A stretch of 8,574 nt of DNA from Nitrosopumilales archaeon CG15_BIG_FIL_POST_REV_8_21_14_020_37_12 (GCA_002781805.1 PFFZ01000004.1:1176-9749), one strand, 5' to 3'. Positions 1 through 4,575 are shown, counted from the first letter of the stretch. Numbers and translations are program-made. The notes: generated by a model from the letters alone, not told the origin.

Positions 1-1
1 A

Positions 2-544
2 ACAGTTTCCGTGTTTGACAAGTATCAAATACAATTAATTGACGTAAAACCCTACTCAAATAATACTCTGACAATAAACCCCGCTGATTATGTTGCGGTT
101 TTAAAAATATCAAAAAATAATTCCCCTGATGTTATTCCGCCCTTAAAACAGCTGATGTCTGGAATATATCCAGAAAATGTAATGTGTAAGGCACATCTGA
201 TTCTTGTCACAAAATATGATGGTTCTCCTGCATGTGTTACCCAAAAAACTAAAACCAATCTTATTGAAAGAGGATGGGCAAATCATGAAAATGCAGAACA
301 TACTCTTTCTGAAAAAGGGCCAGACACAACACTAAGTGATTTTAGAAATATCCTTTTAACCTCACCAGATATTGATGAGATTTTTGATATGTTTGGTCAA
401 CCTGATGCAGACATTGGCAGTGGAATTCACATCTATGTGTATGACTTGAATGATTCTACACAAATATGGATAGGATACTCTGACTCAATTCTGTACATAA
501 GACACGTAGATGAAAAAGGAAATTTGTTGGAGGAACTGCTTTAA
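2..544 (+). CDS. Two-domain protein of unknown function, probably 5'-truncated by the window edge
   Basis: A GTG at 11 is the first conventional start, but the frame stays open to base 2 and no ribosome site is visible, so the true N-terminus (possibly a signal peptide or membrane anchor) probably lies outside the window. Numbered from that GTG (177 residues), residues 43-92 carry a module with two cysteines (Cys59 in 'VMCKAHL' and Cys75 in 'DGSPACV') ending in 'LIERGWA'. From memory, this module recurs in many exported thaumarchaeal proteins; its function is unknown to me. Residues ~110-177 form a second unit ('FGQPDADIGSGIHIYVYDL', then 'IWIGYSD', then 'YIRHVDEKGNLLEEL'). It resembles short lipoprotein-like beta domains found in bacteria. 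I infer an extracytoplasmic protein. No catalytic motif is visible. The assignment as a real gene is firm; the function is unknown. Confidence 0.8.
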   Translation, partial: TVSVFDKYQIQLIDVKPYSNNTLTINPADYVAVLKISKNNSPDVIPPLKQLMSGIYPENVMCKAHLILVTKYDGSPACVTQKTKTNLIERGWANHENAEHTLSEKGPDTTLSDFRNILLTSPDIDEIFDMFGQPDADIGSGIHIYVYDLNDSTQIWIGYSDSILYIRHVDEKGNLLEELL

Positions 545-664
545 TTTCCACTGTGGGCTTTGTGTCTGTCAAGAATAATTGTAAATCAGTATGACGATAA
601 GAGTTTTTGAAACTTGTACCAATTTCTTTTAGTATTTTGCCTGTATAGTAAAACAAGGGAAAAA

Positions 665-829
665 TTGAAACTGGTATGCCATCACTGTGGAAAGTCATTT
701 GATGGAACTAATGAAAAGTTTTGCCACGATAGTTGTAGGGATGCACACATCGTAGAGATTGAGAATAGGGTTAAAGAAGCCGTGAAAAATGACTCTAGTC
801 ATACAAATAAGATAAGTCAAGACTCGTGA
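665..829 (+). CDS. Small zinc-finger-like protein (54 aa)
   Basis: The TTG at 665 is chosen as start because AAGGGA at 655-660 sits four bases before it like a Shine-Dalgarno site. An upstream TTG at 614 would add 17 residues with no such site. Right after the start comes 'CHHCGKSF', then 'KFCHDSCRDAH', giving a C-x2-C...C-x3-C(-x3-H) set of metal ligands within about 25 residues, typical of a small zinc ribbon. The C-terminal half is a charged helix followed by a polar tail. Such proteins usually bind zinc and contact nucleic acid or protein, but no specific family is recognised. It stands alone, on the same strand as the preceding gene and convergent with the RAM protein gene. The role is inferred only from the ligand pattern. 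Confidence 0.7.
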   Translation: MKLVCHHCGKSFDGTNEKFCHDSCRDAHIVEIENRVKEAVKNDSSHTNKISQDS

Positions 830-917
830 TCTAGACAAATTTTATTGTTATGTGGTGGTTAGATGACAGCATATGTTCTGGATTTGCAACACCTTAATTT
901 TTTAATAATTCAGATTC

Positions 918-1436
918 TTATTCTTTGATTATATTTAATGTCATGCTGGTTTTAATGTGTGGTAATGTTCGTATCGCTTTGGTAATTATCCTTTCTAATG
1001 TCTTCTCATCTGATGCCTCAATTTTGCAAATTACATCATAATATCCAAATACGACATCTGCTTCTTTGACTTCTGGAATGTGACTGAAATTCTTTAATGT
1101 GGCGTATTCCTCACCTCTGTCGCAGTACATAACAACATATGCTTGTACAAGGTTTTGTCCCAGCATAACTCCGATTAATTTCTCAGACGCTTCAAACAAC
1201 TCTCCTGACTCTGAACGAGTCAGAGTCACTGTAGTGTGAATCTTGGGTATTTTTCGAATAACTCCTGTGACAATTTTCTGGATTTTTTCTTCAGCGTCAA
1301 CTTCTATCTGGGCAATAACATCGTAAAGCCCTAGCGTTCCATGGACTTCTTTTACACCTTCTACATTTTTTAATGCTGAAATTACCTCTCTTTCAGAGCC
1401 TACATCACAACACATCATCACGTATGCTCTGGCCAT
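918..1436 (-). CDS. Tandem Lrp/AsnC effector-domain (RAM) protein without HTH
   Basis: This 172-residue protein consists of two Lrp/AsnC C-terminal effector (RAM, alpha-beta sandwich) domains. The first starts 'ARAYVMMCCDVGSEREVISAL' and runs to about residue 75 ('LGLYDVIAQIEVD', 'TTVTLT'). The second starts at about residue 96 with 'QAYVVMYCDRGEEYATL' and runs to the end ('FGYYDVICKIEA', 'TSMTL'). No helix-turn-helix is present, so it is a stand-alone effector module. Such proteins are known to oligomerise and bind amino acids or similar ligands, and may pair with a DNA-binding partner. The ATG at 1436 is preferred over a GTG at 1457, because the stop codon of the upstream zinc-finger frame (1438-1440) lies one base before it, a spacing typical of coupled translation. 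The GTG start would overlap that gene by 20 bases. The internal duplication and family assignment are firm; the ligand is unknown. Confidence 0.88.
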   Translation of the reverse strand: MARAYVMMCCDVGSEREVISALKNVEGVKEVHGTLGLYDVIAQIEVDAEEKIQKIVTGVIRKIPKIHTTVTLTRSESGELFEASEKLIGVMLGQNLVQAYVVMYCDRGEEYATLKNFSHIPEVKEADVVFGYYDVICKIEASDEKTLERIITKAIRTLPHIKTSMTLNIIKE

Positions 1437-1437
1437 C

Positions 1438-1611
1438 TCAACGAGTTTGTCTTTCACGTTTTGGTTTTGAATGGGCTTTTACCATGTGCTTTTTTGTCCT
1501 TTCAGAATCTGTAAACTCCATATTACAAATTCTGCATTTATTAGAGAATTCTTCCTCTTTCTTGAAAATATTTTTTAGCAGATTCTTCTTAATTGATAAC
1601 CCTGATTTCAT
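1438..1611 (-). CDS. C2H2 zinc-finger microprotein (57 aa)
   Basis: This short frame runs from ATG 1609-1611 to TGA 1438-1440. Residues 26-47 form a textbook C2H2 finger, C-x2-C-x12-H-x4-H ('CRICNMEF' ... 'KKHMVKAH', ligands Cys26, Cys29, His42, His47). It is flanked by a lysine-rich N-terminal segment and a basic tail (SKPKRERQTR), as expected for a nucleic-acid binder. A TATA-like TTATAA at 1633-1638 is 21 bases before the ATG, and an operator-like palindrome lies 8 bases further upstream (1647-1659). The frame stops one base before the start of the RAM protein gene, so the two are probably co-transcribed and translationally coupled. Small single-finger proteins are known in archaea. The finger pattern and promoter make this a real gene with good confidence; its target is unknown. 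Confidence 0.8.
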   Translation of the reverse strand: MKSGLSIKKNLLKNIFKKEEEFSNKCRICNMEFTDSERTKKHMVKAHSKPKRERQTR

Positions 1612-1632
1612 AATTAACTAAAGGATTTGAGA

Positions 1633-1659
1633 TTATAAGCAGTTGCTTAACATTGTTAA
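1633..1659 (-). promoter_or_regulatory. Operator copy A and TATA box for the zinc-finger/RAM pair
   Basis: The 13-base site TTAACATTGTTAA (1647-1659) is a perfect 6+1+6 palindrome. Reading on the minus strand, an 8-base spacer (GCAACTGC) and a TATA-like TTATAA (1638-1633) follow, then 21 bases to the ATG at 1611. The site sits just upstream of where TFB (BRE) and TBP would bind. It also lies 51 bases before the winged-helix gene that starts at 1711 on the other strand, so it could control both. Confidence 0.65.
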
Positions 1660-1710
1660 TTATTAAAAATATTGAGAATAGTTAAAGTCTAATAATTTTA
1701 ATAATGATTA

Positions 1711-2043
1711 TTGGCAGACCCTAAAAAATACAGAGACAGAATCTATATTGTAAAAGATATCATTCTCACTCTTTCAGAATATGGAGAGCTTAACCAAACT
1801 GCCTTGTTTAGCTTTTGTGGATTAAACATTTCCAAACATAAATCCATCTTGGATAATCTAGAACAAAATCAAATGATAGAACGACTTGAAAACATGGATG
1901 GAAAAAGAACAATTGCTATTTTTAAAGTAACAAGCAAGGGAATGGATTTTTGTCGCGAAATTCTTGAGCCTTACGAAAAACTGTTTCCAAGAGGTGGTAA
2001 ATCTTCATCTGTGACCAAACTTGGATGCCTATTCTTCATCTAG
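1711..2043 (+). CDS. Small winged-helix transcriptional regulator (110 aa)
   Basis: It begins with TTG at 1711; the nearby ATG at 1704 is out of frame and stops after six codons. Residues ~5-85 give a winged helix: helix 1 'RIYIVKDIILTLSEYGELN', helix 2 'TALFSFCGLN', recognition helix 'ISKHKSILDNLEQNQMIERL', then a two-strand wing 'KRTIAIFKVTSKGMDF'. A terminal helix (REILEPYEKLF) could serve in dimerisation. It most resembles the archaeal Sso10a/HTH_45 group of small regulators. The tail ends in hydrophobic 'CLFFI'. It is divergent from the zinc-finger/RAM pair, with operator copy A in the shared intergenic space, so autoregulation and control of the neighbouring copies are plausible. Its last 15 bases overlap the 3' end of the membrane-protein gene on the other strand. 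Confidence 0.8.
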   Translation: MADPKKYRDRIYIVKDIILTLSEYGELNQTALFSFCGLNISKHKSILDNLEQNQMIERLENMDGKRTIAIFKVTSKGMDFCREILEPYEKLFPRGGKSSSVTKLGCLFFI

Positions 2044-2397
2044 ATGAAATTTTGATGAAATGTTCTTATCCAAATCTTCTTTTCTCTTTAGATAGTTGTA
2101 ATACCTTCTATTCCATGAGTTAAGGGATCTAAATTGTTGCAGACCTGTTACCAACCAAACTCCCGAAGTTACCAAAACAACTGTTAATAGAATTATCAAC
2201 AATGTTGCAAATTCACTTTCGTTTTCAACCAAACGGAAAAAATTTGGGTGTGTAATGAGATATGTTGAGATTCCAATGGCTAATGGTGCCAAAATAAGGG
2301 CAGACAGCGAAACACCCAACATGACACCTTTTAGGTGCTGAATTTTTTCAATAAAAAGATCCATCGAACTTAGTATGTCTTTTCCAATATCTGGCAA
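2029..2397 (-). CDS. Two-helix membrane protein of unknown function (122 aa)
   Basis: The TTG at 2397 is taken as start because a strong Shine-Dalgarno GGAGG (plus-strand 2407-2411) lies nine bases upstream. The ATG four bases after GGAGG is out of frame and opens only a short frame. An N-terminal amphipathic segment (~1-24) is followed by a transmembrane helix at ~25-48 ('GVMLGVSLSALILAPLAIGI'), a short acidic loop, a second helix at ~64-86 ('ATLLIILLTVVLVTSGVWLV'), and a basic, then acidic, cytoplasmic-looking tail ('RRYYNYLKRKEDLDKN'). No family is recognised. It converges on the winged-helix gene with a 15-base tail overlap. A 27-residue frame ends one base before its start, so it may be the second cistron of the promoter at 2511-2537. 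Confidence 0.75.
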   Translation of the reverse strand: MPDIGKDILSSMDLFIEKIQHLKGVMLGVSLSALILAPLAIGISTYLITHPNFFRLVENESEFATLLIILLTVVLVTSGVWLVTGLQQFRSLNSWNRRYYNYLKRKEDLDKNISSKFHLDEE

Positions 2398-2398
2398 A

Positions 2399-2482
2399 TC
2401 ATAATGCCTCCTTTATCTTAAAATGAGATTTCATACTTTCTAAAATGCTTGTGTCTGGTGTGGTATTAAAATTTCTGATCAT
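2399..2482 (-). CDS. Candidate 27-residue leader or microprotein upstream of the membrane protein
   Basis: ATG at 2480-2482 to TGA at 2399-2401; the stop is one base before the TTG start of the membrane-protein gene, and that gene's GGAGG site lies inside this frame. The promoter at 2511-2537 (operator plus TAAATA) would start a transcript close to this ATG, with 28 bases between TATA and ATG. The sequence (starting MIRNFNTTPDTS, ending FKIKEAL) is polar and matches nothing I know. It could be a translated leader that couples to the downstream gene, a true microprotein, or chance. Support comes from promoter spacing and stop-start coupling only. Confidence 0.4.
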   Translation of the reverse strand: MIRNFNTTPDTSILESMKSHFKIKEAL

Positions 2483-2510
2483 TTTCAGCTTTTGTTATTC
2501 ACTCCTTCAG

Positions 2511-2537
2511 TATTTAGCATGTGCTTAACATTGTTAC
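2511..2537 (-). promoter_or_regulatory. Operator copy B and TATA box before the 27-residue frame and membrane protein
   Basis: TTAACATTGTTAC (2525-2537) differs from the perfect palindrome only in its last base. On the minus strand an 8-base spacer (GCACATGC) leads to TAAATA (2516-2511). The block from the operator through the TATA region aligns closely with copy A: both contain AATGTTAAGCA, then TGCT at the same spacing. This suggests selection on operator-to-TATA geometry. The first start codon downstream is the ATG at 2482, 28 bases after the TATA hexamer. Confidence 0.6.
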
Positions 2538-2577
2538 TTTGGTTTACGGTACTCATAATTCTATTGTAAAATCATAC

Positions 2578-2679
2578 TTATGCAAATTTTTTCCTGCCTA
2601 TCTGAAATTTCTCCAATCTCAATGACTCTTCCTCTCCACCTACAATGTTTGATTCCTCTAGTTTATCTCCCTTCTTCAT
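2578..2679 (-). CDS. Candidate 33-residue charged microprotein
   Basis: ATG at 2677-2679 to TAA at 2578-2580. It has a lysine/glutamate-rich composition (begins MKKGDKLEESN, contains 'GGEEESLRLEKF', ends 'IGRKKFA'), with no transmembrane segment, cysteines or known motif. Support comes from the promoter: TATTAA at 2701-2706 is 21 bases before the ATG, fitting a leaderless transcript, and a perfect operator palindrome is 8 bases further upstream (2715-2727). The spacing is the same as for the zinc-finger gene. There is no Shine-Dalgarno site, consistent with leaderless initiation. The function is unknown; it could also be a short peptide made from a regulatory transcript. Confidence 0.45.
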   Translation of the reverse strand: MKKGDKLEESNIVGGEEESLRLEKFQIGRKKFA

Positions 2680-2700
2680 AAGAATATTATAACAAGATTT

Positions 2701-2727
2701 TTAATAAAATTAAATTAACATTGTTAA
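2701..2727 (-). promoter_or_regulatory. Operator copy C and TATA box before the 33-residue frame
   Basis: A perfect palindrome TTAACATTGTTAA (2715-2727), an 8-base spacer (TTTAATTT on the minus strand), TATTAA (2706-2701), then 21 bases to the ATG at 2679. The geometry is identical to copy A although spacer and flanks differ in sequence, which argues that the spacing is functional and not the result of a recent duplication. Confidence 0.6.
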
Positions 2728-2734
2728 GTTTCTC

Positions 2735-2860
2735 CTAAATACCGATAAATGTAAAAACCATTAATGCAGAAGCACCTACTCCAACAGGAAATATCGCGTT
2801 CAATTCATCCTAGGTTTCATTTACTTCACTAGATGCCATATTCCCTATTTGCTTCTGCAT
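2735..2860 (-). pseudogene. Amber-interrupted micro-frame encoding a single transmembrane helix
   Basis: On the minus strand an ATG at 2860 (or a second one at 2839, preceded by AGGG) opens a frame that meets TAG at 2810-2812 (codon 17 from the first ATG). It continues for 24 more codons to TAG at 2735-2737. The part after the first stop, 'DELNAIFPVGVGASALMVF' followed by 'TFIGI', is a plausible single membrane helix. One base change (TAG to TGG) would give a 41-residue tail-anchored microprotein. It lies on the opposite side of operator copy D from the DUF1059 gene. It may be a decayed small gene, but hydrophobic frames arise easily by chance in AT-rich DNA. Confidence 0.3.
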
Positions 2861-2862
2861 TA
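2762..2862. repeat. 13-bp perfect inverted repeat enclosing 75 bp
   Basis: TAATGCAGAAGCA at 2762-2774 is the exact reverse complement of TGCTTCTGCATTA at 2850-2862, with 75 bases between. Each arm is bounded by a TA dinucleotide, as seen for some small non-autonomous transposable elements. No flanking duplication longer than TA is visible. The repeat overlaps the amber-interrupted micro-frame, whose first ATG lies inside one arm, so it could instead be an RNA stem that hides that start codon. Confidence 0.6.
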
Positions 2863-2877
2863 TCAATTGACAATTGA
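2863..2877. repeat. 15-bp palindrome next to operator copy D
   Basis: TCAATTG-A-CAATTGA is a perfect 7+1+7 palindrome, eight bases from operator copy D (2885-2897). Like the operator it has a single central base, but the half-site differs. It may bind another regulator or be a fortuitous AT-rich symmetry. Confidence 0.4.
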
Positions 2878-2884
2878 ATACTAG

Positions 2885-2909
2885 TTAACATTGTTAACTG
2901 AAGTATATT
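2885..2909 (+). promoter_or_regulatory. Operator copy D and TATA box for the DUF1059 gene
   Basis: This is the best copy: TTAACATTGTTAA at 2885-2897 is flanked by G and C so that the palindrome extends to 15 bases (2884-2898). A 6-base spacer leads to TATATT (2904-2909), or 8 bases to TATTAG, and 26 bases after TATATT is the TTG start at 2936. The site also faces the amber-interrupted micro-frame on the minus strand and could serve both directions, though no good TATA box is seen that way. Confidence 0.65.
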
Positions 2910-2935
2910 AGAATCAAATTAAAAAAAAGCTTGGA

Positions 2936-3100
2936 TTGGTAAAATTACGATGCAATGACTATGGTTTTGAATGTGATTTCATAGCTGAAGGCAATATTGA
3001 ACAAATAATTGAAGAGTTTGGAAAACATACTGAAGAAGAACATGGCATTGACTATCCTAAAGAAGTTCTAATGCAGTTCATCTTGAGAAAAACTCACTAA
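2936..3100 (+). CDS. DUF1059 family small protein (54 aa)
   Basis: The frame from TTG at 2936 to TAA at 3098 encodes a protein beginning VKLRCNDYGFECDFIAEG and containing 'KHTEEEHGID'. The C-x-D-x-G-x-x-C pair (Cys6, Cys12) followed by two histidines (His34, His39) matches the DUF1059 family as I know it, small proteins with a likely metal-binding Cys2His2 site and unknown function. There is no ATG alternative; the frame is closed upstream by TAG at 2909. GGA lies next to the start, and a TATA-like box 26 bases upstream suggests near-leaderless expression under operator copy D. The family call is good; the function is unknown. Confidence 0.8.
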   Translation: MVKLRCNDYGFECDFIAEGNIEQIIEEFGKHTEEEHGIDYPKEVLMQFILRKTH

Positions 3101-3231
3101 GTCCTGTTTCCATTTTTATGATGTTTTGTGACTTCCTCTCTGTTCTCATAAAAGTGTAAAATACTCAGAATGAAGTATTCAATTTCTATATCCTAAACTG
3201 ACATTTTTTGCATGATTTTAGGTATGGTAAT

Positions 3232-3276
3232 AGAATGACGCCTATTTGATTTACTGGATTTAAAATCCATCATTCT
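3232..3276. repeat. Nested inverted repeats upstream of the FilR1-like regulator
   Basis: AGAATGA (3232-3238) pairs with TCATTCT (3270-3276). Inside the loop is a second palindrome, GGATTT-A-AAATCC (3256-3268). The structure ends ten bases before the TATA-like TTTATA (3286-3291) of the next gene, so the inner palindrome is a candidate operator, possibly for autoregulation. The remaining bases from 3101 to 3231 hold no gene I can support; a small hairpin (AATACT/AGTATT) at about 3160-3179 could end the DUF1059 transcript. Confidence 0.4.
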
Positions 3277-3285
3277 GTCTTGTTT

Positions 3286-3291
3286 TTTATA
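3286..3291 (+). promoter_or_regulatory. TATA box of the FilR1-like regulator gene
   Basis: TTTATA preceded by a T-run, 21 bases before the ATG at 3313, matches the spacing of the other leaderless promoters here. It also lies just inside the longer TTG-started frame at 3280, which argues against that start. Confidence 0.5.
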
Positions 3292-3312
3292 CTGAAAAAA
3301 CTAGGGAAAACT

Positions 3313-4113
3313 ATGAGTGACTTGTATGATAAAGCATCTGAAAATTTTTTAGAACTTGCAAGCTCTCAAAGACTAGAAATTTTATTTAAATTACTACAGG
3401 AACGAACCACTGCAACATTTCTTGCAAAAGATATAGATGTGACAAAACAAGAAGTCCACCGAAATTTTACTCGTTTAGAAGAGACTGGTTTGATTGAAAA
3501 AGGCAAAGATGGAAAGTATGGGCTGACCACATTTGGAAGAACCATGTGTACCCAAGTTCCATCCATAGTATTCTTGTCTCAAAATAGAAAATATTTTGAA
3601 GATCACACATTTGGAGATCTTCCCACCAAGTTTATCATGAGGGCAGGACAGCTTGCATCTGGAAAATACATCAAAGGTGTTTCTAAAACTCTGGAGCAAT
3701 GGAAATCTATCTACAAAAATGCAGATGAATACATCTATGAAATATTATCTGAGGTTCCATTAGACTTGATTGAACCACTAATCAACCGCGTCAAAAAAGG
3801 AATCAAGTTTCAGTATATTTTTGATGAACACATTGTGGTACCAAAGGGGAGAAAGGCATTACTTAAAAAACTAGGATTTGACAAACTCCTCGAAAATGGT
3901 CTTGTTGAAAGAAAGATGGGCAAAAGTGTTCAGACTGTTTTGGTATTAAATGAAAAAGAAGCATGTCTGATGTTTCCTACAATAGAAGGCGAGGCAGACA
4001 TCACTGAGATGTTATATGGTGATGATCCAATGTTTCATGAATGGTGTCTGGATTACTTTAGATACTGTTGGTATGGTTCTGATGTATTCAAAGAGAGTAA
4101 ATTAAAAGAGTAG
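3313..4113 (+). CDS. FilR1-like winged-helix transcriptional regulator (266 aa)
   Basis: Residues ~8-85 form an ArsR-type winged helix: 'FLELASSQRLEILFKLLQE', then 'TTATFLAKDIDVTKQEVHRN' with the recognition helix, then 'TRLEETGLIEK' and a wing ending 'YGLTTFGRTM'. Residues ~110-250 resemble the FilR1 middle domain of archaeal regulators first described in methanogens ('EQWKSIYKNADEYIYEIL', 'GIKFQYIFDE', 'LVLNEKEACLMFPT'), presumed to sense a ligand. The ATG at 3313 is preferred to a TTG at 3280 because AGGG precedes it and a TATA box is 21 bases upstream. The C-terminus has a conserved-looking 'HEWCLDYFRYCWYGSD'. Target genes are unknown; it may regulate itself through the palindromes at 3232-3276, and could be a reader of the repeated operator to its left. 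Confidence 0.85.
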   Translation: MSDLYDKASENFLELASSQRLEILFKLLQERTTATFLAKDIDVTKQEVHRNFTRLEETGLIEKGKDGKYGLTTFGRTMCTQVPSIVFLSQNRKYFEDHTFGDLPTKFIMRAGQLASGKYIKGVSKTLEQWKSIYKNADEYIYEILSEVPLDLIEPLINRVKKGIKFQYIFDEHIVVPKGRKALLKKLGFDKLLENGLVERKMGKSVQTVLVLNEKEACLMFPTIEGEADITEMLYGDDPMFHEWCLDYFRYCWYGSDVFKESKLKE

Positions 4114-4164
4114 ATAAGATCTAGACATCTCGTATTCAAACCACAAGGCTCTCAATTTACTAAT

Positions 4165-4180
4165 GTTGATTCTTTTTTTA
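4165..4180 (+). terminator. T-rich tract, possible terminator
   Basis: A run of seven T (4173-4179) about 60 bases after the regulator stop fits the T-rich termination signals used in archaea. It lies between two convergent genes. No strong hairpin is seen. Confidence 0.3.
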
Positions 4181-4227
4181 CTATTTGTGATAACGAGTAA
4201 ATTTATGGCTAAAATGATCTTGCTCTG

Positions 4228-4575
4228 TTAGAAAATTCCGTATTTGCTAGACTCCATCTCTTCTTTTATAGCAAGCTTGAACCTTGAAGTTTTTCCTTCA
4301 ACATTGTTTGTTAGCCATGTGAGAAATTTTTTCTCCATTCCTTTTCCCTTTAACCTATCAAATTCTGAGCCCATTTGGTCTACTAATTTCTCAACCAATG
4401 AACGATTTACGCTTACAACAAAAAAATGCCATCCAAATGCAAATTCTGAATCTGTCATGGCAAAATCATCTTGTCCGTGAACCATCTCCTCTAACAGGTA
4501 TAGCTGTCTTGATAATGCTTTACTTGTCTGATCGTAATCTATGGCAGATACATTGATGTGGATTCTGCCTTCCAT
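4228..4575 (-). CDS. Hypothetical protein (115 aa)
   Basis: A soluble, mixed alpha/beta-looking protein with no signal peptide, membrane helix or cysteine cluster. It starts 'MEGRIHINVSAIDYD', has a central aromatic strand 'FAFGWHFFVVSVN', and ends in a lysine-rich helical region. I do not recognise a family. It follows the methyltransferase gene by 42 bases on the same strand, but a TATA-like TTTTATTTT (about 4595-4603) 20-28 bases upstream of its ATG suggests it can be transcribed by itself without a leader. The ATG at 4575 is the natural start. Gene reality is good given length and promoter; function is unknown. Confidence 0.75.
   Translation of the reverse strand: MEGRIHINVSAIDYDQTSKALSRQLYLLEEMVHGQDDFAMTDSEFAFGWHFFVVSVNRSLVEKLVDQMGSEFDRLKGKGMEKKFLTWLTNNVEGKTSRFKLAIKEEMESSKYGIF

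Noticed and set aside
614..664. Longer TTG start for the zinc-finger-like protein
   Set aside because: Adds a non-conserved-looking hydrophobic stretch without a ribosome site; the TTG at 665 has AAGGGA at proper spacing.
545..664. Possible RNA gene or riboswitch in the gap
   Set aside because: No convincing stems, conserved boxes or tRNA-like elements could be seen.
2196..2208. Operator-like TCAACAATGTTGC
   Set aside because: Keeps the central bases but both outer half-sites differ, lies inside the membrane-protein coding region and has no TATA box or start codon at the right distance.
2445..2528. 27-codon hydrophobic frame on the plus strand (ATG 2445, stop at 2526-2528)
   Set aside because: Antisense to the promoter-supported 27-residue frame and running into operator copy B; hydrophobic content is expected by chance here, although a TTTATCTTAA lies at a suitable distance upstream.
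2485..2556. 23-codon frame on the minus strand as a gene
   Set aside because: It contains operator copy B and its TATA box within its codons, so the sequence is better explained as promoter; no promoter of its own is evident.
3192..3272. 26-codon minus-strand frame in the gap before the FilR1-like gene
   Set aside because: No promoter or ribosome site, and it overlaps the nested palindromes; no recognisable features.
3280..3312. TTG start for the FilR1-like regulator
   Set aside because: The proposed TATA box falls inside this extension, and the ATG at 3313 has both the TATA spacing and AGGG.
4298..4310. Operator-like TCAACATTGTTTG
   Set aside because: The second half-site is broken and it lies inside the 115-residue protein gene far from any start.
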